Assembly: GCF_020524345.1 (NCBI RefSeq)
Contig: NZ_JAIVLH010000009.1
Coordinates: forward strand, 62,001-126,000
Direction of reading: 5' to 3'
Length of the DNA: 64,000 nt
Source: Metabacillus niabensis
GTDB taxonomy: Bacteria > Bacillota > Bacilli > Bacillales > Bacillaceae
Shown piece by piece: positions 9,997-19,628 of the stretch. Positions within the stretch are counted from its first letter, which is position 1. The number at the start of each line of letters is the position of its first letter. A model generated the notes under the pieces. That model worked only from the letters and a program-made list of their open reading frames with translations, was not told where the DNA came from and made no database searches. Both the position numbers and the translations under genes were made by a program.

Positions 9997-10548
9997 ATGA
10001 CAAAAAAGAGAAATGAAGTTCTAGAGTGGATAAAAGCTTTAGTTATCGCTGTCATCTTAGCGGCAATCATAAGATCTTTCTTTTTTGCACCTATTGTAGT
10101 TGATGGATATTCAATGATGCCAACACTACATACACAAGATAGGATGATTGTGAATAAGTTTTCATATAAAATAGGTGATCCTGAACGTTTTGATATTGTT
10201 GTTTTCCATGCTACGGTTGATAAGGATTATATTAAACGAGTAATTGGTTTACCAGGCGATCATGTTGAATACAAAAATGATACGCTGTATATAAATGGTG
10301 AAAAGTATGAAGAACCGTATCTTGATGAATATAAAACTGAACTCATAGATGGTCCTTTAACAGAGCCTTTTGATTTAGAAGGTATTACAGGGGAATCTAC
10401 GGTACCTCAAGGCCATCTGTTTGTTATGGGTGATAATAGACGGCAAAGTAAAGATAGTAGACATATAGGAACAATACCAATTGAAGAGGTAATGGGGAAA
10501 ACGAGTTTAGTCTATTGGCCATTCTCACAAATTCGTCTCGTCAAGTAA
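9997..10548 (+). CDS. Type I signal peptidase
   Basis: A membrane-anchored leader peptidase that removes signal peptides from exported proteins. The 183-residue protein (from ATG 9997; a TTG at 9976 is less likely) has one N-terminal membrane segment ([17 protein letters not shown]). The catalytic Ser is in DGYSMMPTL (S39) and the Lys in [12 protein letters not shown] (K80). The box [11 protein letters not shown] closes the site. It belongs to the Gram-positive SipS/LepB type. In B. subtilis 168, rplS is followed directly by rbgA, so this gene is extra at that position there. Confidence 0.95.
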   Translation: MTKKRNEVLEWIKALVIAVILAAIIRSFFFAPIVVDGYSMMPTLHTQDRMIVNKFSYKIGDPERFDIVVFHATVDKDYIKRVIGLPGDHVEYKNDTLYINGEKYEEPYLDEYKTELIDGPLTEPFDLEGITGESTVPQGHLFVMGDNRRQSKDSRHIGTIPIEEVMGKTSLVYWPFSQIRLVK

Positions 10549-10567
10549 GAAAAAAGAAGGTGTAATT

Positions 10568-11428
10568 ATGACAATACAATGGTTTCCAGGACATATGGCT
10601 AAAGCAAGAAGACAAGTTACCGAAAAGCTTAAATTGATTGATATAGTCTTTGAGCTTGTTGATGCAAGAATTCCAATGTCATCTAGAAATCCAATGATTG
10701 ATGATATTGTTTCATCCAAACCAAGGATTGTGTTATTGAATAAAGCTGATAAGGCGGATGAAGCAATTACAAAACAGTGGATTGAATATTTCAAAGAACA
10801 GGATATTCCTTCAATTGCAATTGACGCTCAATCCGGTACAGGATTAAAACAAATTACCTCATTATCAAAACTTCTATTAAAGGAAAAATTTGATAAAATG
10901 GCTGCAAAGGGAATTAAACCTCGTGCTATACGTGCTTTAATCATTGGGATTCCTAATGTAGGTAAATCAACATTGATTAACAGACTTGCAAAGAAAAATA
11001 TAGCAAAAACTGGAGATCGACCTGGTGTCACAACTGCCCAACAATGGGTAAAGGTAGGGAACGAGCTTGAGCTCTTGGATACACCCGGAATATTATGGCC
11101 TAAATTTGAAGATCAGCTTGTAGGTCAAAAGCTTGCAACTACAGGCGCAATAAAAGATGCTATTTTGAACTTGCAGGACATAACTGTATTTGCTTTAACA
11201 TTTTTAAAAGAACATTATCCAAATAGACTGATTGAACGGTTTCATTTAGAAGATCTTTCTGATGAAATTGTTTCACTTTTCGATGAAATAGGTAAAAAGC
11301 GTGGTTGTATGATGTCAGGTGGCTATATTGACTATGATAAAACGTCTGAGCTCATTTTAAGAGAAATTCGAACAGATAAATTAGGAAGGTTATCTTTTGA
11401 AACACCTGCAGATTTTAAAAAAGATTAA
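10568..11428 (+). CDS. rbgA: Ribosome biogenesis GTPase RbgA (YlqF)
   Basis: RbgA is a circularly permuted GTPase needed for late 50S assembly in Bacillus, where it promotes incorporation of L16 and other late proteins. The 286-residue protein shows the permuted order: G4 (LLNKADKAD) near residue 58, G1 ([14 protein letters not shown]) near 127, a threonine-rich G2 (GVTTAQQW), then G3 ([13 protein letters not shown]) near 171. The C-terminal helical domain binds RNA. It starts 19 bases after the signal peptidase gene with an AGAAGGTG site. Confidence 0.97.
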   Translation: MTIQWFPGHMAKARRQVTEKLKLIDIVFELVDARIPMSSRNPMIDDIVSSKPRIVLLNKADKADEAITKQWIEYFKEQDIPSIAIDAQSGTGLKQITSLSKLLLKEKFDKMAAKGIKPRAIRALIIGIPNVGKSTLINRLAKKNIAKTGDRPGVTTAQQWVKVGNELELLDTPGILWPKFEDQLVGQKLATTGAIKDAILNLQDITVFALTFLKEHYPNRLIERFHLEDLSDEIVSLFDEIGKKRGCMMSGGYIDYDKTSELILREIRTDKLGRLSFETPADFKKD

Positions 11429-11437
11429 TACTTAATT

Positions 11438-11470
11438 GACTCGCTGATAAGATGCGGGTCTTTATTTATT
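11438..11470 (+). terminator. Probable terminator after rbgA
   Basis: GACTCGC (11438-11444) pairs with GCGGGTC (11454-11460), including one G-U pair, followed by the T-rich TTTATTTATT. It is a modest but typical terminator. Confidence 0.6.
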
Positions 11471-11555
11471 ATCTTATATGCCGATATAGTAGATATATAA
11501 TCTAAATGGTACATATCCAAAAACAATAATATGCTGAAATAAGGAGAAACCATAA

Positions 11556-12326
11556 ATGCAATTAACAACAAATGAAATTAAACAAAAGCTTTCTTCTATA
11601 ACAAATAAAGCTGATCCATTTCTAATCGAGTGTCAGGCTGATCATAGAAAAGGAGTGCAGCAATTAGTTGAAAAGTGGTACAAACAATATGAGCAGCAGA
11701 AAAATTTACAAAGTCAGTTTTATAGCATGCTACGATTTGAGAGAGAAGCTAAAAAGAATGGATTTCATCTAATTGCAGGTATTGATGAGGTTGGGCGAGG
11801 ACCGTTGGCAGGCCCGGTTGTAGCAGCTGCTGTGATCTTAAAAGAGGATTGCTATATTCCTGGATTAACAGATTCTAAAAAACTCACAGCATTGATGAGG
11901 GAACGCTTTTATGACGTGATTCATGAACAGGCTGAAGCAATAGGGGTTGGAATTGTTTCTCCATCTATTATTGATGAAATTAATATTTATGAAGCAACGA
12001 AGGTAGCTATGTCAAAGGCAATTGAAAATCTTTCGAAAACACCGACGTATTTACTTTTAGATGCTATGAAACTTAATGTACAGATTCCACAAACATCAAT
12101 TATAAAAGGTGATTCTCAAAGTATTTCAATTGCAGCAAGTTCAGTCATTGCAAAAGTTACTCGAGATCGAATAATGGGAGACATTGCAAATCAATACCCC
12201 GAGTATGGATTTGATCAACATATGGGCTATGGAACAAAACAACATTTAGAAGCTTTAAATATACATGGAGTTACTGAGCACCATCGAAAGAGCTTCGCAC
12301 CAATTAAAGAACTTCAAAATCCTTGA
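11556..12326 (+). CDS. rnhB: Ribonuclease HII
   Basis: RNase HII cuts the RNA strand of RNA-DNA hybrids and removes single ribonucleotides from DNA. The 256-residue protein has the N-terminal extension typical of Bacillus RNase HII (about 70 residues) and then the catalytic [15 protein letters not shown] with its D-E pair. LTDSKKL and LLDAMKL supply further acidic residues. The start has AAGGAGA. A terminator precedes it, so a promoter probably lies in 11471-11540, but none stands out. Confidence 0.97.
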   Translation: MQLTTNEIKQKLSSITNKADPFLIECQADHRKGVQQLVEKWYKQYEQQKNLQSQFYSMLRFEREAKKNGFHLIAGIDEVGRGPLAGPVVAAAVILKEDCYIPGLTDSKKLTALMRERFYDVIHEQAEAIGVGIVSPSIIDEINIYEATKVAMSKAIENLSKTPTYLLLDAMKLNVQIPQTSIIKGDSQSISIAASSVIAKVTRDRIMGDIANQYPEYGFDQHMGYGTKQHLEALNIHGVTEHHRKSFAPIKELQNP

Positions 12327-12345
12327 TTTAAGGAGAGAAAGTAAA

Positions 12346-13599
12346 ATGATTCAATTTTCAGCAATCAAAGGATTTCTTAATGATTCTATTTCACAAATGA
12401 ATAGATCAACAAATAAGTTGACATTAACCAATAATCAAGTAGTTCAAGGGCAAGTACTTAAACTCTTTCCTGATCAAAAGGCCTTAATTCAAATAGGCCA
12501 ATCTAAGTTAGTTGCCCAGCTAGAGGCTTCACTAAATTCCCTAGACCGGTACTGGTTCCGTGTGAAAAGATCTGAACAACAGGGGTTACAATTAAAAATT
12601 ATTAAGCAAGTAGATCATTCGACAAACCAGTCAGTCGCAAAAGATTTGCTTACAATGTTTCAGCAAAAGACATCCAAAGAAAATATATTATTAACTGGTG
12701 AATTAGCAAAAGATCACATTCCATTCACCAAGGAGCAACTGATAGATACTATAGAAATACTGAAAAATACACCAAAAAAAGATGTATCAGCTTTTATAGA
12801 AGCAGCAAAATTTGCAATTAAACAAGAATATCCACTAACAGAAAATGTGATAAAGTCCCTCATGCAAACACAATCCAATGTCTCATTAGCAAACCAAATA
12901 GGCACTTTATTTCATTCATTGCAAGGATTGGATCAGCCATCAAATATAGTTAGACAATTGCAACAATCATTAATTAACCTCATGCAACAATCGGATGACC
13001 TCCTCTCAGTAAAGCAATTTGAGATAGGGGGAGAGAATCGCTTGACAATAAAAGATATTTCAAATGAGATACAAGCACTAAGGGAGAGGCTATTGGTTGT
13101 TAGTAAAGAAGGTGAAGGACTTGCAAAGGCCAAAGATCAGATTGATTCACTTATCCAACGATTGAACGGTCAAACATTACTTCAACAAGATTTAGGTCCC
13201 ACAACACAGATGATCACACAGATACCTTTGTTTCCATTAAGTAATTCTGATTTAACCATACAATGGCACGGTAAAAAACAAGAAAACGGGAAAATTGACC
13301 CATCATTTTGCCGTATTCTTTTTTATTTACAACTACCGACTCTTAAAGAATTGATGGTTGATGTACAAATACAAAATAGAGTGATCACAATTAGCATTAC
13401 CAACAATTTTGAAAATATAAAACCTATAATTTCCAATCACTCTGTAGGACTAAAAGAACTCTTAAATGAAATGGACTATAAATTATCTGCTATCCATGTT
13501 AAATCATTTGATACAGCAGCAAACCAACCTCATCATAAAGAGCAAGTAAGCATAACGAGTGGTTTCGGTCCTTATACAGGAGTTGATGTGAAAATATGA
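12346..13599 (+). CDS. ylqG: YlqG-like protein with FliK-like C-terminus
   Basis: A 417-residue protein of unknown function at the ylqG position. The ATG at 12346 follows AAGGAGAG; the frame also extends into rnhB. The N-terminal two thirds are glutamine- and lysine-rich and mostly helical, with no signal peptide. The last about 85 residues (LPTLKELMVDVQIQNRVITI and on, ending LNEMDYKLSAIHVKSF) follow the hydrophobic pattern of the FliK hook-length control C-terminal domain, which contacts FlhB. The stop overlaps the start of ylqH, a FlhB C-domain homologue. A FliK-like role is an inference from this pairing. Confidence 0.7.
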   Translation: MIQFSAIKGFLNDSISQMNRSTNKLTLTNNQVVQGQVLKLFPDQKALIQIGQSKLVAQLEASLNSLDRYWFRVKRSEQQGLQLKIIKQVDHSTNQSVAKDLLTMFQQKTSKENILLTGELAKDHIPFTKEQLIDTIEILKNTPKKDVSAFIEAAKFAIKQEYPLTENVIKSLMQTQSNVSLANQIGTLFHSLQGLDQPSNIVRQLQQSLINLMQQSDDLLSVKQFEIGGENRLTIKDISNEIQALRERLLVVSKEGEGLAKAKDQIDSLIQRLNGQTLLQQDLGPTTQMITQIPLFPLSNSDLTIQWHGKKQENGKIDPSFCRILFYLQLPTLKELMVDVQIQNRVITISITNNFENIKPIISNHSVGLKELLNEMDYKLSAIHVKSFDTAANQPHHKEQVSITSGFGPYTGVDVKI

Positions 13600-13880
13600 T
13601 GAATAAAGATTCTGTAAAAAAGGCCATTGCATTAAGATATGACAAAGAAAATGAGCAGGCACCAAAGGTAATTGCAAAAGGTAGTGGATTTGTTGCAGAA
13701 CAAATACTTGAGAAAGCCAAAAATAAAGATATTCACGTACATGAGGATAAGGCCCTTGTAGAGCTTTTATCAAAACTTGAGATACACCAGCAAATTCCAG
13801 AAGAATTATATGCGGCTGTGGCGGAAATATTTGCTTTTGTGTATAACGTAGAGAAAGAAATAAAAGCGAAGAATGAGTAA
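13596..13880 (+). CDS. ylqH: Stand-alone FlhB C-terminal domain protein YlqH
   Basis: The 94-residue protein aligns with the cytoplasmic C-terminal piece of FlhB. KAIALRYDKENEQAPKVIAK matches YAIALKYDETKMDAPYVVAM of the FlhB encoded at 41743, and the ends AVAEIFAFVYNVEK and AVAEIIAYVYQAKS also match. It begins just after the point where FlhB has NPTH, so it lacks the self-cleavage motif and all membrane segments. The FlhB C domain sets export specificity. What a soluble copy does is not established. Its ATG overlaps the ylqG stop by 4 bases; a second ATG at 13599 is also possible. Confidence 0.88.
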   Translation: MMNKDSVKKAIALRYDKENEQAPKVIAKGSGFVAEQILEKAKNKDIHVHEDKALVELLSKLEIHQQIPEELYAAVAEIFAFVYNVEKEIKAKNE

Positions 13881-13891
13881 TATCTCTAATA

Positions 13892-13943
13892 GACCTATAG
13901 TATGATAGTGACTCGCTGATTCTCTCATACTTATAGGTTTTTT
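13892..13943 (+). terminator. Intrinsic terminator after ylqH
   Basis: Long arms ACCTATAG-TATGA (13893-13905) and TCATAC-TTATAGGT (13925-13938) pair with one bulge around a 19-base loop. A TTTTTTG tail follows. Confidence 0.8.
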
Positions 13944-14037
13944 GTTTTATCTGGGTAAAAAGTCTGTGAAATGTATATTTTCTTTTATACTAAAAAAATA
14001 AAAATTAACTTGAATTTTACTATTTTGTGTGTAATTG

Positions 14038-14066
14038 TAGACAAGGTTCGAACTATTATATAAAAT
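14038..14066 (+). promoter_or_regulatory. Probable sigma-A promoter for sucCD
   Basis: TAGACA (14038-14043), a 17-base spacer and TAAAAT (14061-14066). The spacer holds the palindrome GTTCGAAC (14046-14053). Transcription would start around 14073, inside the cre-like sequence. Confidence 0.6.
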
Positions 14067-14079
14067 GAAAGCGCAGTCT
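14065..14079 (+). promoter_or_regulatory. cre-like site (CcpA operator) at the sucC promoter
   Basis: ATGAAAGCGCAGTCT fits every fixed position of the relaxed Bacillus cre consensus WTGNAANCGNWNNCW. It overlaps the end of the -10 box and the expected start point, a position that in known cases gives CcpA repression. Function is inferred. Confidence 0.5.
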
Positions 14080-14112
14080 AATTTTTATGCAAATTGGTTA
14101 GGAGGATGGCAA

Positions 14113-15273
14113 ATGAATATCCATGAGTACCAAGGAAAAGAACTCCTTCGCAAATACGGAGTTTCTGTACCAAATGGACGAGTTGCTTTTTCTGTAGATG
14201 AAGCAGTTGAAGCTGCAAAAGAACTTGGAACAGATGTAGTAGTGGTAAAAGCGCAAATCCATGCAGGTGGACGCGGTAAAGCAGGCGGGGTAAAAGTTGC
14301 AAAAAACCTTGACGAAGCACGTACATATGCAGAAGAAATTTTAGGAAAAACACTTGTTACACATCAAACAGGTCCTGAAGGTAAGGAAGTAAAACGTCTC
14401 CTTATTGAAGAAGGTTGTGATATTAAAAAAGAATATTACGTAGGTCTTGTATTGGACCGAGCTACTTCTCGTGTCGTTTTAATGGCTTCTGAAGAAGGTG
14501 GAACAGAGATTGAGGAAGTAGCTGAACAAACACCGGAGAAGATCTTTAAAGAGGTTATTGATCCTGCTGTAGGTCTACAAGGCTATCAAGCTAGAAGAAT
14601 TGCATTCAACATTAATATTCCTAAAGAATTAGTTGGCCAAGCTGTTAAGTTTATGATGGGGCTATATCAAGTATTTGTTGAAAAAGATTGTTCCATCGCA
14701 GAGATTAATCCTTTAGTTATAACTGGTGATGGAAAGGTTATGGCACTAGATGCAAAATTGAATTTTGATTCAAATGCATTATATCGACATAAAGATATCG
14801 TAGAATATCGTGATCTTGAAGAAGAAGATCCAAAGGAAATTGAAGCTTCTAAATATGACTTAAGTTATATTTCTTTAGACGGTAATATTGGCTGTATGGT
14901 AAACGGTGCCGGTCTTGCTATGTCAACAATGGATATTATTAAGTACTATGGCGGCGAACCTGCAAACTTCCTGGATGTTGGGGGCGGTGCAACTGCAGAA
15001 AAAGTAACTGAAGCTTTCAAAATTATTCTTTCTGATCAAAATGTAAAAGGAATTTTCGTAAACATCTTTGGTGGAATCATGAAATGTGATGTAATAGCTG
15101 AAGGTGTAGTAGAAGCGACTAAACAAGTTGGCTTAGAAATTCCTCTTGTTGTACGTCTTGAAGGTACAAACGTTGAATTAGGTAAGAAAATTTTAGATGA
15201 ATCCGGTTTAAATATTACTTCTGCAGAGTCTATGGCTGACGGCGCACAAAAAATCGTTTCATTAGTGAAGTAA
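14113..15273 (+). CDS. sucC: Succinate-CoA ligase (ADP-forming) subunit beta
   Basis: With SucD it interconverts succinyl-CoA and succinate plus CoA while making ATP in the TCA cycle. The 386-residue protein starts [17 protein letters not shown] and has an ATP-grasp domain ([19 protein letters not shown]) followed by a CoA-ligase-type domain with [13 protein letters not shown] and [15 protein letters not shown]. The ATG at 14113 follows TAGGAGG and gives the family N-terminus. sucD starts 18 bases later. Confidence 0.98.
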   Translation: MNIHEYQGKELLRKYGVSVPNGRVAFSVDEAVEAAKELGTDVVVVKAQIHAGGRGKAGGVKVAKNLDEARTYAEEILGKTLVTHQTGPEGKEVKRLLIEEGCDIKKEYYVGLVLDRATSRVVLMASEEGGTEIEEVAEQTPEKIFKEVIDPAVGLQGYQARRIAFNINIPKELVGQAVKFMMGLYQVFVEKDCSIAEINPLVITGDGKVMALDAKLNFDSNALYRHKDIVEYRDLEEEDPKEIEASKYDLSYISLDGNIGCMVNGAGLAMSTMDIIKYYGGEPANFLDVGGGATAEKVTEAFKIILSDQNVKGIFVNIFGGIMKCDVIAEGVVEATKQVGLEIPLVVRLEGTNVELGKKILDESGLNITSAESMADGAQKIVSLVK

Positions 15274-15291
15274 GAAAGGCAGGGGACAAAC

Positions 15292-16194
15292 ATGAGTGTA
15301 TTTATTAATAAAGATACAAAAGTTATTGTACAAGGTATAACTGGATCAACAGCGTTATTCCATACAAAGCAAATGCTGGAGTATGGAACAAATATTGTTG
15401 GAGGAGTAACACCTGGTAAAGGTGGTACAGAGGTAGAAGGTGTGCCTGTATTTAATACTGTTCAAGAAGCAGTACAAACGACTGGTGCAAATGCATCTGT
15501 TATCTACGTGCCTGCTCCATTCGCTGCAGATGCGATTATGGAAGGTGTAGATGCAGAATTAGATTTGGTCATTTGTATTACAGAGCATATTCCTGTAATG
15601 GATATGGTAAAAGTGAAGCGCTACATGGAAGGAAAGAAAACTCGCCTGGTAGGTCCAAACTGTCCGGGGGTTATTACTCCTGAAGAGTGCAAAATTGGTA
15701 TTATGCCTGGATATATTCATAAAAAAGGACATGTTGGCGTTGTATCTCGCTCCGGTACTTTAACGTATGAAGCAGTTCATCAATTATCACAAGCTGGTAT
15801 TGGTCAATCAACTGCTGTAGGAATCGGTGGGGACCCTGTTAACGGTACAAACTTTATTGATGTCCTTAAAGCCTTCAATGAAGATGAAGACACATACGCT
15901 GTCATTATGATTGGAGAAATTGGTGGTACAGCGGAAGAAGAAGCGGCAGAATGGGTAAAAGCGAATATGACAAAACCTGTTGTAGGTTTCATTGGTGGTC
16001 AAACAGCACCTCCAGGAAAACGCATGGGTCACGCAGGTGCAATCATTTCAGGTGGTAAAGGTACTGCTGAAGAAAAAATTAAAACGATGAATGCTTGTGG
16101 AATTAAAGTGGCTGATACTCCATCTGTTATGGGAGAAACGCTTATTTCAGTATTAAAAGAGCAAGGTTTACTTGAAAAATGTAAAACGCATTAA
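15292..16194 (+). CDS. sucD: Succinate-CoA ligase subunit alpha
   Basis: The 300-residue CoA-binding subunit has a Rossmann-like N-terminus ([19 protein letters not shown]) and the catalytic region. The histidine that carries the phosphate is in [18 protein letters not shown], near residue 247. [20 protein letters not shown] is also diagnostic. It is the second gene of the sucCD operon, with a GCAGGGGA site before the ATG. Confidence 0.98.
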   Translation: MSVFINKDTKVIVQGITGSTALFHTKQMLEYGTNIVGGVTPGKGGTEVEGVPVFNTVQEAVQTTGANASVIYVPAPFAADAIMEGVDAELDLVICITEHIPVMDMVKVKRYMEGKKTRLVGPNCPGVITPEECKIGIMPGYIHKKGHVGVVSRSGTLTYEAVHQLSQAGIGQSTAVGIGGDPVNGTNFIDVLKAFNEDEDTYAVIMIGEIGGTAEEEAAEWVKANMTKPVVGFIGGQTAPPGKRMGHAGAIISGGKGTAEEKIKTMNACGIKVADTPSVMGETLISVLKEQGLLEKCKTH

Positions 16195-16206
16195 TAAATT
16201 TAATAG

Positions 16207-16236
16207 TAGGAACAGGTTTTTTACCTGTTCCTATTT
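16207..16236 (+). terminator. Probable terminator after sucD
   Basis: AGGAACAGGT (16208-16217) pairs with ACCTGTTCCT (16223-16232) around a short T-rich loop. The tail ATTTGTC is poor in T, so termination may be partial and dprA may be reached by readthrough. Confidence 0.6.
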
Positions 16237-16259
16237 GTCATGCAAAATTGGAGGGAAAT

Positions 16260-17168
16260 ATGAATAAAGAATTGTTTTTATTAGCTCATTGTAAGGGAGT
16301 AAGTCAGCAGTTACTTCGTAAAATTATGAGTGTAGACCCTACGCTCAAGCTCTTTTTTCATTTGAAAGATCATGAATGGGAATCTTACTTTCAGTTAAAA
16401 AAAGAAAAAATTCAATCTATAAAAAAAGAATATCATTCTCTGTCATTCTTAGCCCTCGAAAAACAATATAAAAAAGATAATATCATGTTTCTCTCTCTAT
16501 ATGACCGGGCATACCCACCTTTATTAAAAGAGATTTCTGATCCGCCACCATTTCTGTTTTACAAAGGTGATATAGAACTATCTCATTCAGCACAAAGCAT
16601 TGGCGTTGTAGGTACAAGGAACCCTAGTCAATACGGTAGATTTGCACTGGAATATATAATAAAACCATTGATTGTGAATAATTGGGTAATTGTAAGTGGA
16701 CTGGCAAAAGGAATCGATGCATTGGCACATACACTTTCTATTAATCAAAAAGGTAAAACCATTGCTGTAATAGCTGGAGGTTTTTATCATTTATACCCTA
16801 AACAAAATCAGCCTCTGGCAGAACAGATCATGACCTCACATCTCATTCTTTCAGAACATCCTCCATCTACTTCACCTCAAAAATGGCATTTTCCAATGAG
16901 AAATAGATTGATTAGTGGTCTTTCCAAGGGCACGATTATTATACAAGCTCAGAAAAAAAGCGGGTCACTTATTACAGCCCAACAGGCACTTGAACAAAAT
17001 CGTGAAGTATTCGCTGTTCCAGGTTCTATTTTTGATGAATACTGTGGTGGTACAAATGAATTAATCCAAAACGGTGCAAAGCTTGTACAGGATGTTTCAC
17101 ATATTATAGAAGAATTTCCAGGGATAAAGGTGCTAGAAAATGAAACAAAGGTACGAAAAAAATGTTAA
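16260..17168 (+). CDS. dprA: DNA processing protein DprA (Smf)
   Basis: DprA binds single-stranded DNA during natural transformation and loads RecA. The 302-residue protein has an N-terminal helical region and a Rossmann-type core: IGVVGTRNPSQYGR, VSGLAKGIDALAH (about 154-166), AVIAGGFYHLYPKQN, and KSGSLITAQQALEQNREVFAVPG. The ATG at 16260 has GGAGGG; a TTG at 16248 is in frame but weaker. dprA next to topA is the normal Bacillus order. Confidence 0.96.
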   Translation: MNKELFLLAHCKGVSQQLLRKIMSVDPTLKLFFHLKDHEWESYFQLKKEKIQSIKKEYHSLSFLALEKQYKKDNIMFLSLYDRAYPPLLKEISDPPPFLFYKGDIELSHSAQSIGVVGTRNPSQYGRFALEYIIKPLIVNNWVIVSGLAKGIDALAHTLSINQKGKTIAVIAGGFYHLYPKQNQPLAEQIMTSHLILSEHPPSTSPQKWHFPMRNRLISGLSKGTIIIQAQKKSGSLITAQQALEQNREVFAVPGSIFDEYCGGTNELIQNGAKLVQDVSHIIEEFPGIKVLENETKVRKKC

Positions 17169-17238
17169 TTTAGTTAAAATATTCATGTTTTTTCTTAAAG
17201 AATTGGTATATGATTAGGGTAATTTATTTCTAATATGT

Positions 17239-17267
17239 TTGACAAACCTTATAGGAATATTTAATAA
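17239..17267 (+). promoter_or_regulatory. Probable sigma-A promoter for topA
   Basis: A perfect TTGACA (17239-17244), a 17-base spacer and TAATAA (17262-17267) lie about 180 bases before topA. This predicts a long leader. Confidence 0.65.
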
Positions 17268-17291
17268 TAGTGGAGATTTCAGTATAGGATT

Positions 17292-17360
17292 AGCATTTTA
17301 AAATGCTCTGTGCATTCAGTGAGAGCAAAAATAAAATTTTTACTCACGTATTGAATATGC
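17292..17360 (+). other. Structured leader before topA
   Basis: A palindrome AGCATTTTAAAATGCT starts at 17292. It is followed by a long imperfect stem: GCAT, TTCA and GTGAG (17312-17323) pair with CTCAC (17343-17347), TGAA (17352-17355) and ATGC (17357-17360). No T run follows, so it is not an obvious terminator. It may be a stabilising or regulatory leader. Confidence 0.4.
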
Positions 17361-17447
17361 TTCGTTTATTTATATAACAGTTAAAAACTTAAAAAATGAG
17401 AAAAAGAAATACTAAAGAGAGAATACCTCTTAAGGAGGATACTAGGC

Positions 17448-19523
17448 ATGTCGGATTATTTAGTGATTGTAGAATCACCTGCGAAGGCAAAAACGATTGA
17501 GCGTTATTTAGGGAAAAAGTATAAAGTAAAGGCCTCAATGGGACATGTTCGAGATCTGCCAAAGAGTCAAATTGGCGTAGATGTTGAACATAATTTTGAG
17601 CCGAAATATATTACAATCAGAGGAAAAGGCTCTGTACTAAAAGAATTAAAGACAGCAGCAAAAAAAGCGAAGAAAGTCTATTTAGCGGCTGACCCGGATC
17701 GCGAAGGGGAAGCGATTGCGTGGCATTTAGCTCATAGTCTTGATGTAGACATTAATTCTGATTGTCGTGTTGTGTTTAATGAAATTACCAAGGACGCTAT
17801 TAAAGAATCCTTTAAGCATCCCAGATCTATAAATATGGATTTAGTAGATGCACAACAAGCAAGACGTGTTCTTGATCGGTTGGTTGGGTACAAGATAAGC
17901 CCTATTTTATGGAAAAAAGTTAAAAAAGGTTTAAGTGCTGGTCGTGTACAATCAGTAGCAGTAAGACTGATTATTGATAGGGAAAACGAAATCAAAGCAT
18001 TTGTACCTGAAGAATACTGGTCTATTGAAGGTCAATTTTTAAAAGGGCAAAAAGAATTTGAAGCATCTTTTTACGGAATAAATGGCGAGAAAAAAGCATT
18101 AAAAACAGAATCAGAAGTAAAAGAAGTTCTGGAAATTATAAAAGAGAACAAATTTACAGTTGAAAAAGTAACAAAAAAAGAACGGAAACGAAACCCTGCA
18201 GTTCCGTTTACAACATCTACTTTACAACAAGAGGCAGCCCGGAAATTAAACTTCAGAGCAAAGAAAACAATGATGATTGCTCAGCAACTTTATGAGGGTA
18301 TTGATTTAGGAAAAGAAGGAACAGTTGGCTTAATTACCTATATGAGAACCGACTCAACAAGAATTTCCGAAACAGCACAGTCTGAAGCATCACATTATAT
18401 TACAGATAAATATGGTCAAGAGTTTTTAGGTACTGCAACTAAGTCTGCTAAAAAGAACACGAATGCACAAGATGCTCATGAAGCGATCCGTCCAACCTCA
18501 ACCTTACGCGATCCTGCCAGCATAAAAGAATTTTTAAGTAGGGATCAATTAAGATTGTACAAATTAATCTGGGAACGGTTTGTTTCCAGTCAAATGGCTC
18601 CAGCGATACTCGATACAATGAGTGTTGATTTAGTTAACAATGGAGTATTGTTTCGAGCGAATGGATCAAAAATTAAATTTTCTGGATTTATGAAAGTGTA
18701 TGTAGAGGGAACGGATGATCAAAAAGAGGAAAAGGATCGACTACTTCCGGACTTAAAGGAAGGGGATGAAATTTATTCTAAAGATATTGAACCTTCCCAG
18801 CATTTTACTCAGCCACCGCCTCGATATACTGAAGCAAGACTTGTTAAAACGTTAGAAGAGCTTGGGATAGGGAGACCATCAACATACGCACCTACACTTG
18901 ATACAATTCAAAAAAGAGGGTATGTAACTTTAGATAATAAGAGGTTTATTCCAACTGAATTAGGCGAAATTGTGTTGGAGTTGATTAGAGAGTTTTTCCC
19001 TGAAATTATCAATGTTGAATTCACTGCTAATATGGAAAACAGTCTTGATGAAGTTGAAGATGGACATATTCAATGGATTAAGATCATCGATAATTTCTAT
19101 AAAGACTTTTCTCCAAGGCTTGAAAAGGCTGAAAATGAAATGGAGAAGATTGAAATAAAAGATGAGCCTGCAGGGGTTGATTGTGAGGAATGTGGTCACC
19201 CAATGGTTTTTAAAATGGGCAGATTTGGAAAATTTATGGCCTGTTCAAACTTCCCGGATTGTCGTAATACAAAACCGATCGTTAAAGAAATTGGGGTAAA
19301 ATGCCCGAACTGTGAGGAAGGTACGATTGTTGAGAGAAAATCAAAAAAACGCAGAATATTTTATGGGTGTAATCAATACCCTGAATGCGAGTTTCTCTCA
19401 TGGGATAAACCAATTGCAAGAAATTGTCCAAAATGTAGTAAAATGCTCGTTGAGAAAAAACTGAAAAAAGGCATCCAAGTACAATGTATGGAATGTGACT
19501 ATAAAGAGGAACAGCAACAATAG
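17448..19523 (+). CDS. topA: DNA topoisomerase I
   Basis: A type IA topoisomerase that relaxes negative supercoils. The 691-residue protein starts with the TOPRIM domain ([33 protein letters not shown]). The active-site tyrosine is in [14 protein letters not shown], near residue 298. Three C-terminal zinc-ribbon repeats each carry four cysteines (about 578-690): CEECGHPM...CSNFPDC, CPNCEEG...CNQYPEC and CPKCSKM...CMEC. The start has AAGGAGGAT. Confidence 0.98.
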   Translation: MSDYLVIVESPAKAKTIERYLGKKYKVKASMGHVRDLPKSQIGVDVEHNFEPKYITIRGKGSVLKELKTAAKKAKKVYLAADPDREGEAIAWHLAHSLDVDINSDCRVVFNEITKDAIKESFKHPRSINMDLVDAQQARRVLDRLVGYKISPILWKKVKKGLSAGRVQSVAVRLIIDRENEIKAFVPEEYWSIEGQFLKGQKEFEASFYGINGEKKALKTESEVKEVLEIIKENKFTVEKVTKKERKRNPAVPFTTSTLQQEAARKLNFRAKKTMMIAQQLYEGIDLGKEGTVGLITYMRTDSTRISETAQSEASHYITDKYGQEFLGTATKSAKKNTNAQDAHEAIRPTSTLRDPASIKEFLSRDQLRLYKLIWERFVSSQMAPAILDTMSVDLVNNGVLFRANGSKIKFSGFMKVYVEGTDDQKEEKDRLLPDLKEGDEIYSKDIEPSQHFTQPPPRYTEARLVKTLEELGIGRPSTYAPTLDTIQKRGYVTLDNKRFIPTELGEIVLELIREFFPEIINVEFTANMENSLDEVEDGHIQWIKIIDNFYKDFSPRLEKAENEMEKIEIKDEPAGVDCEECGHPMVFKMGRFGKFMACSNFPDCRNTKPIVKEIGVKCPNCEEGTIVERKSKKRRIFYGCNQYPECEFLSWDKPIARNCPKCSKMLVEKKLKKGIQVQCMECDYKEEQQQ

Positions 19524-19550
19524 GTGAGCGGAATAACGCTCACTTTTTTT
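19524..19550 (+). terminator. Intrinsic terminator after topA
   Basis: GTGAGCG (19524-19530) and CGCTCAC (19537-19543) form a perfect stem with a 6-base loop and seven T. It begins directly after the stop codon. Confidence 0.9.
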
Positions 19551-19628
19551 AAGGAATAAAGTAATAACGGATGATTTCAAAAAAATGAATATTTATTGCG
19601 ATATAAGTAATTGGAGGATTAGGCAAAA

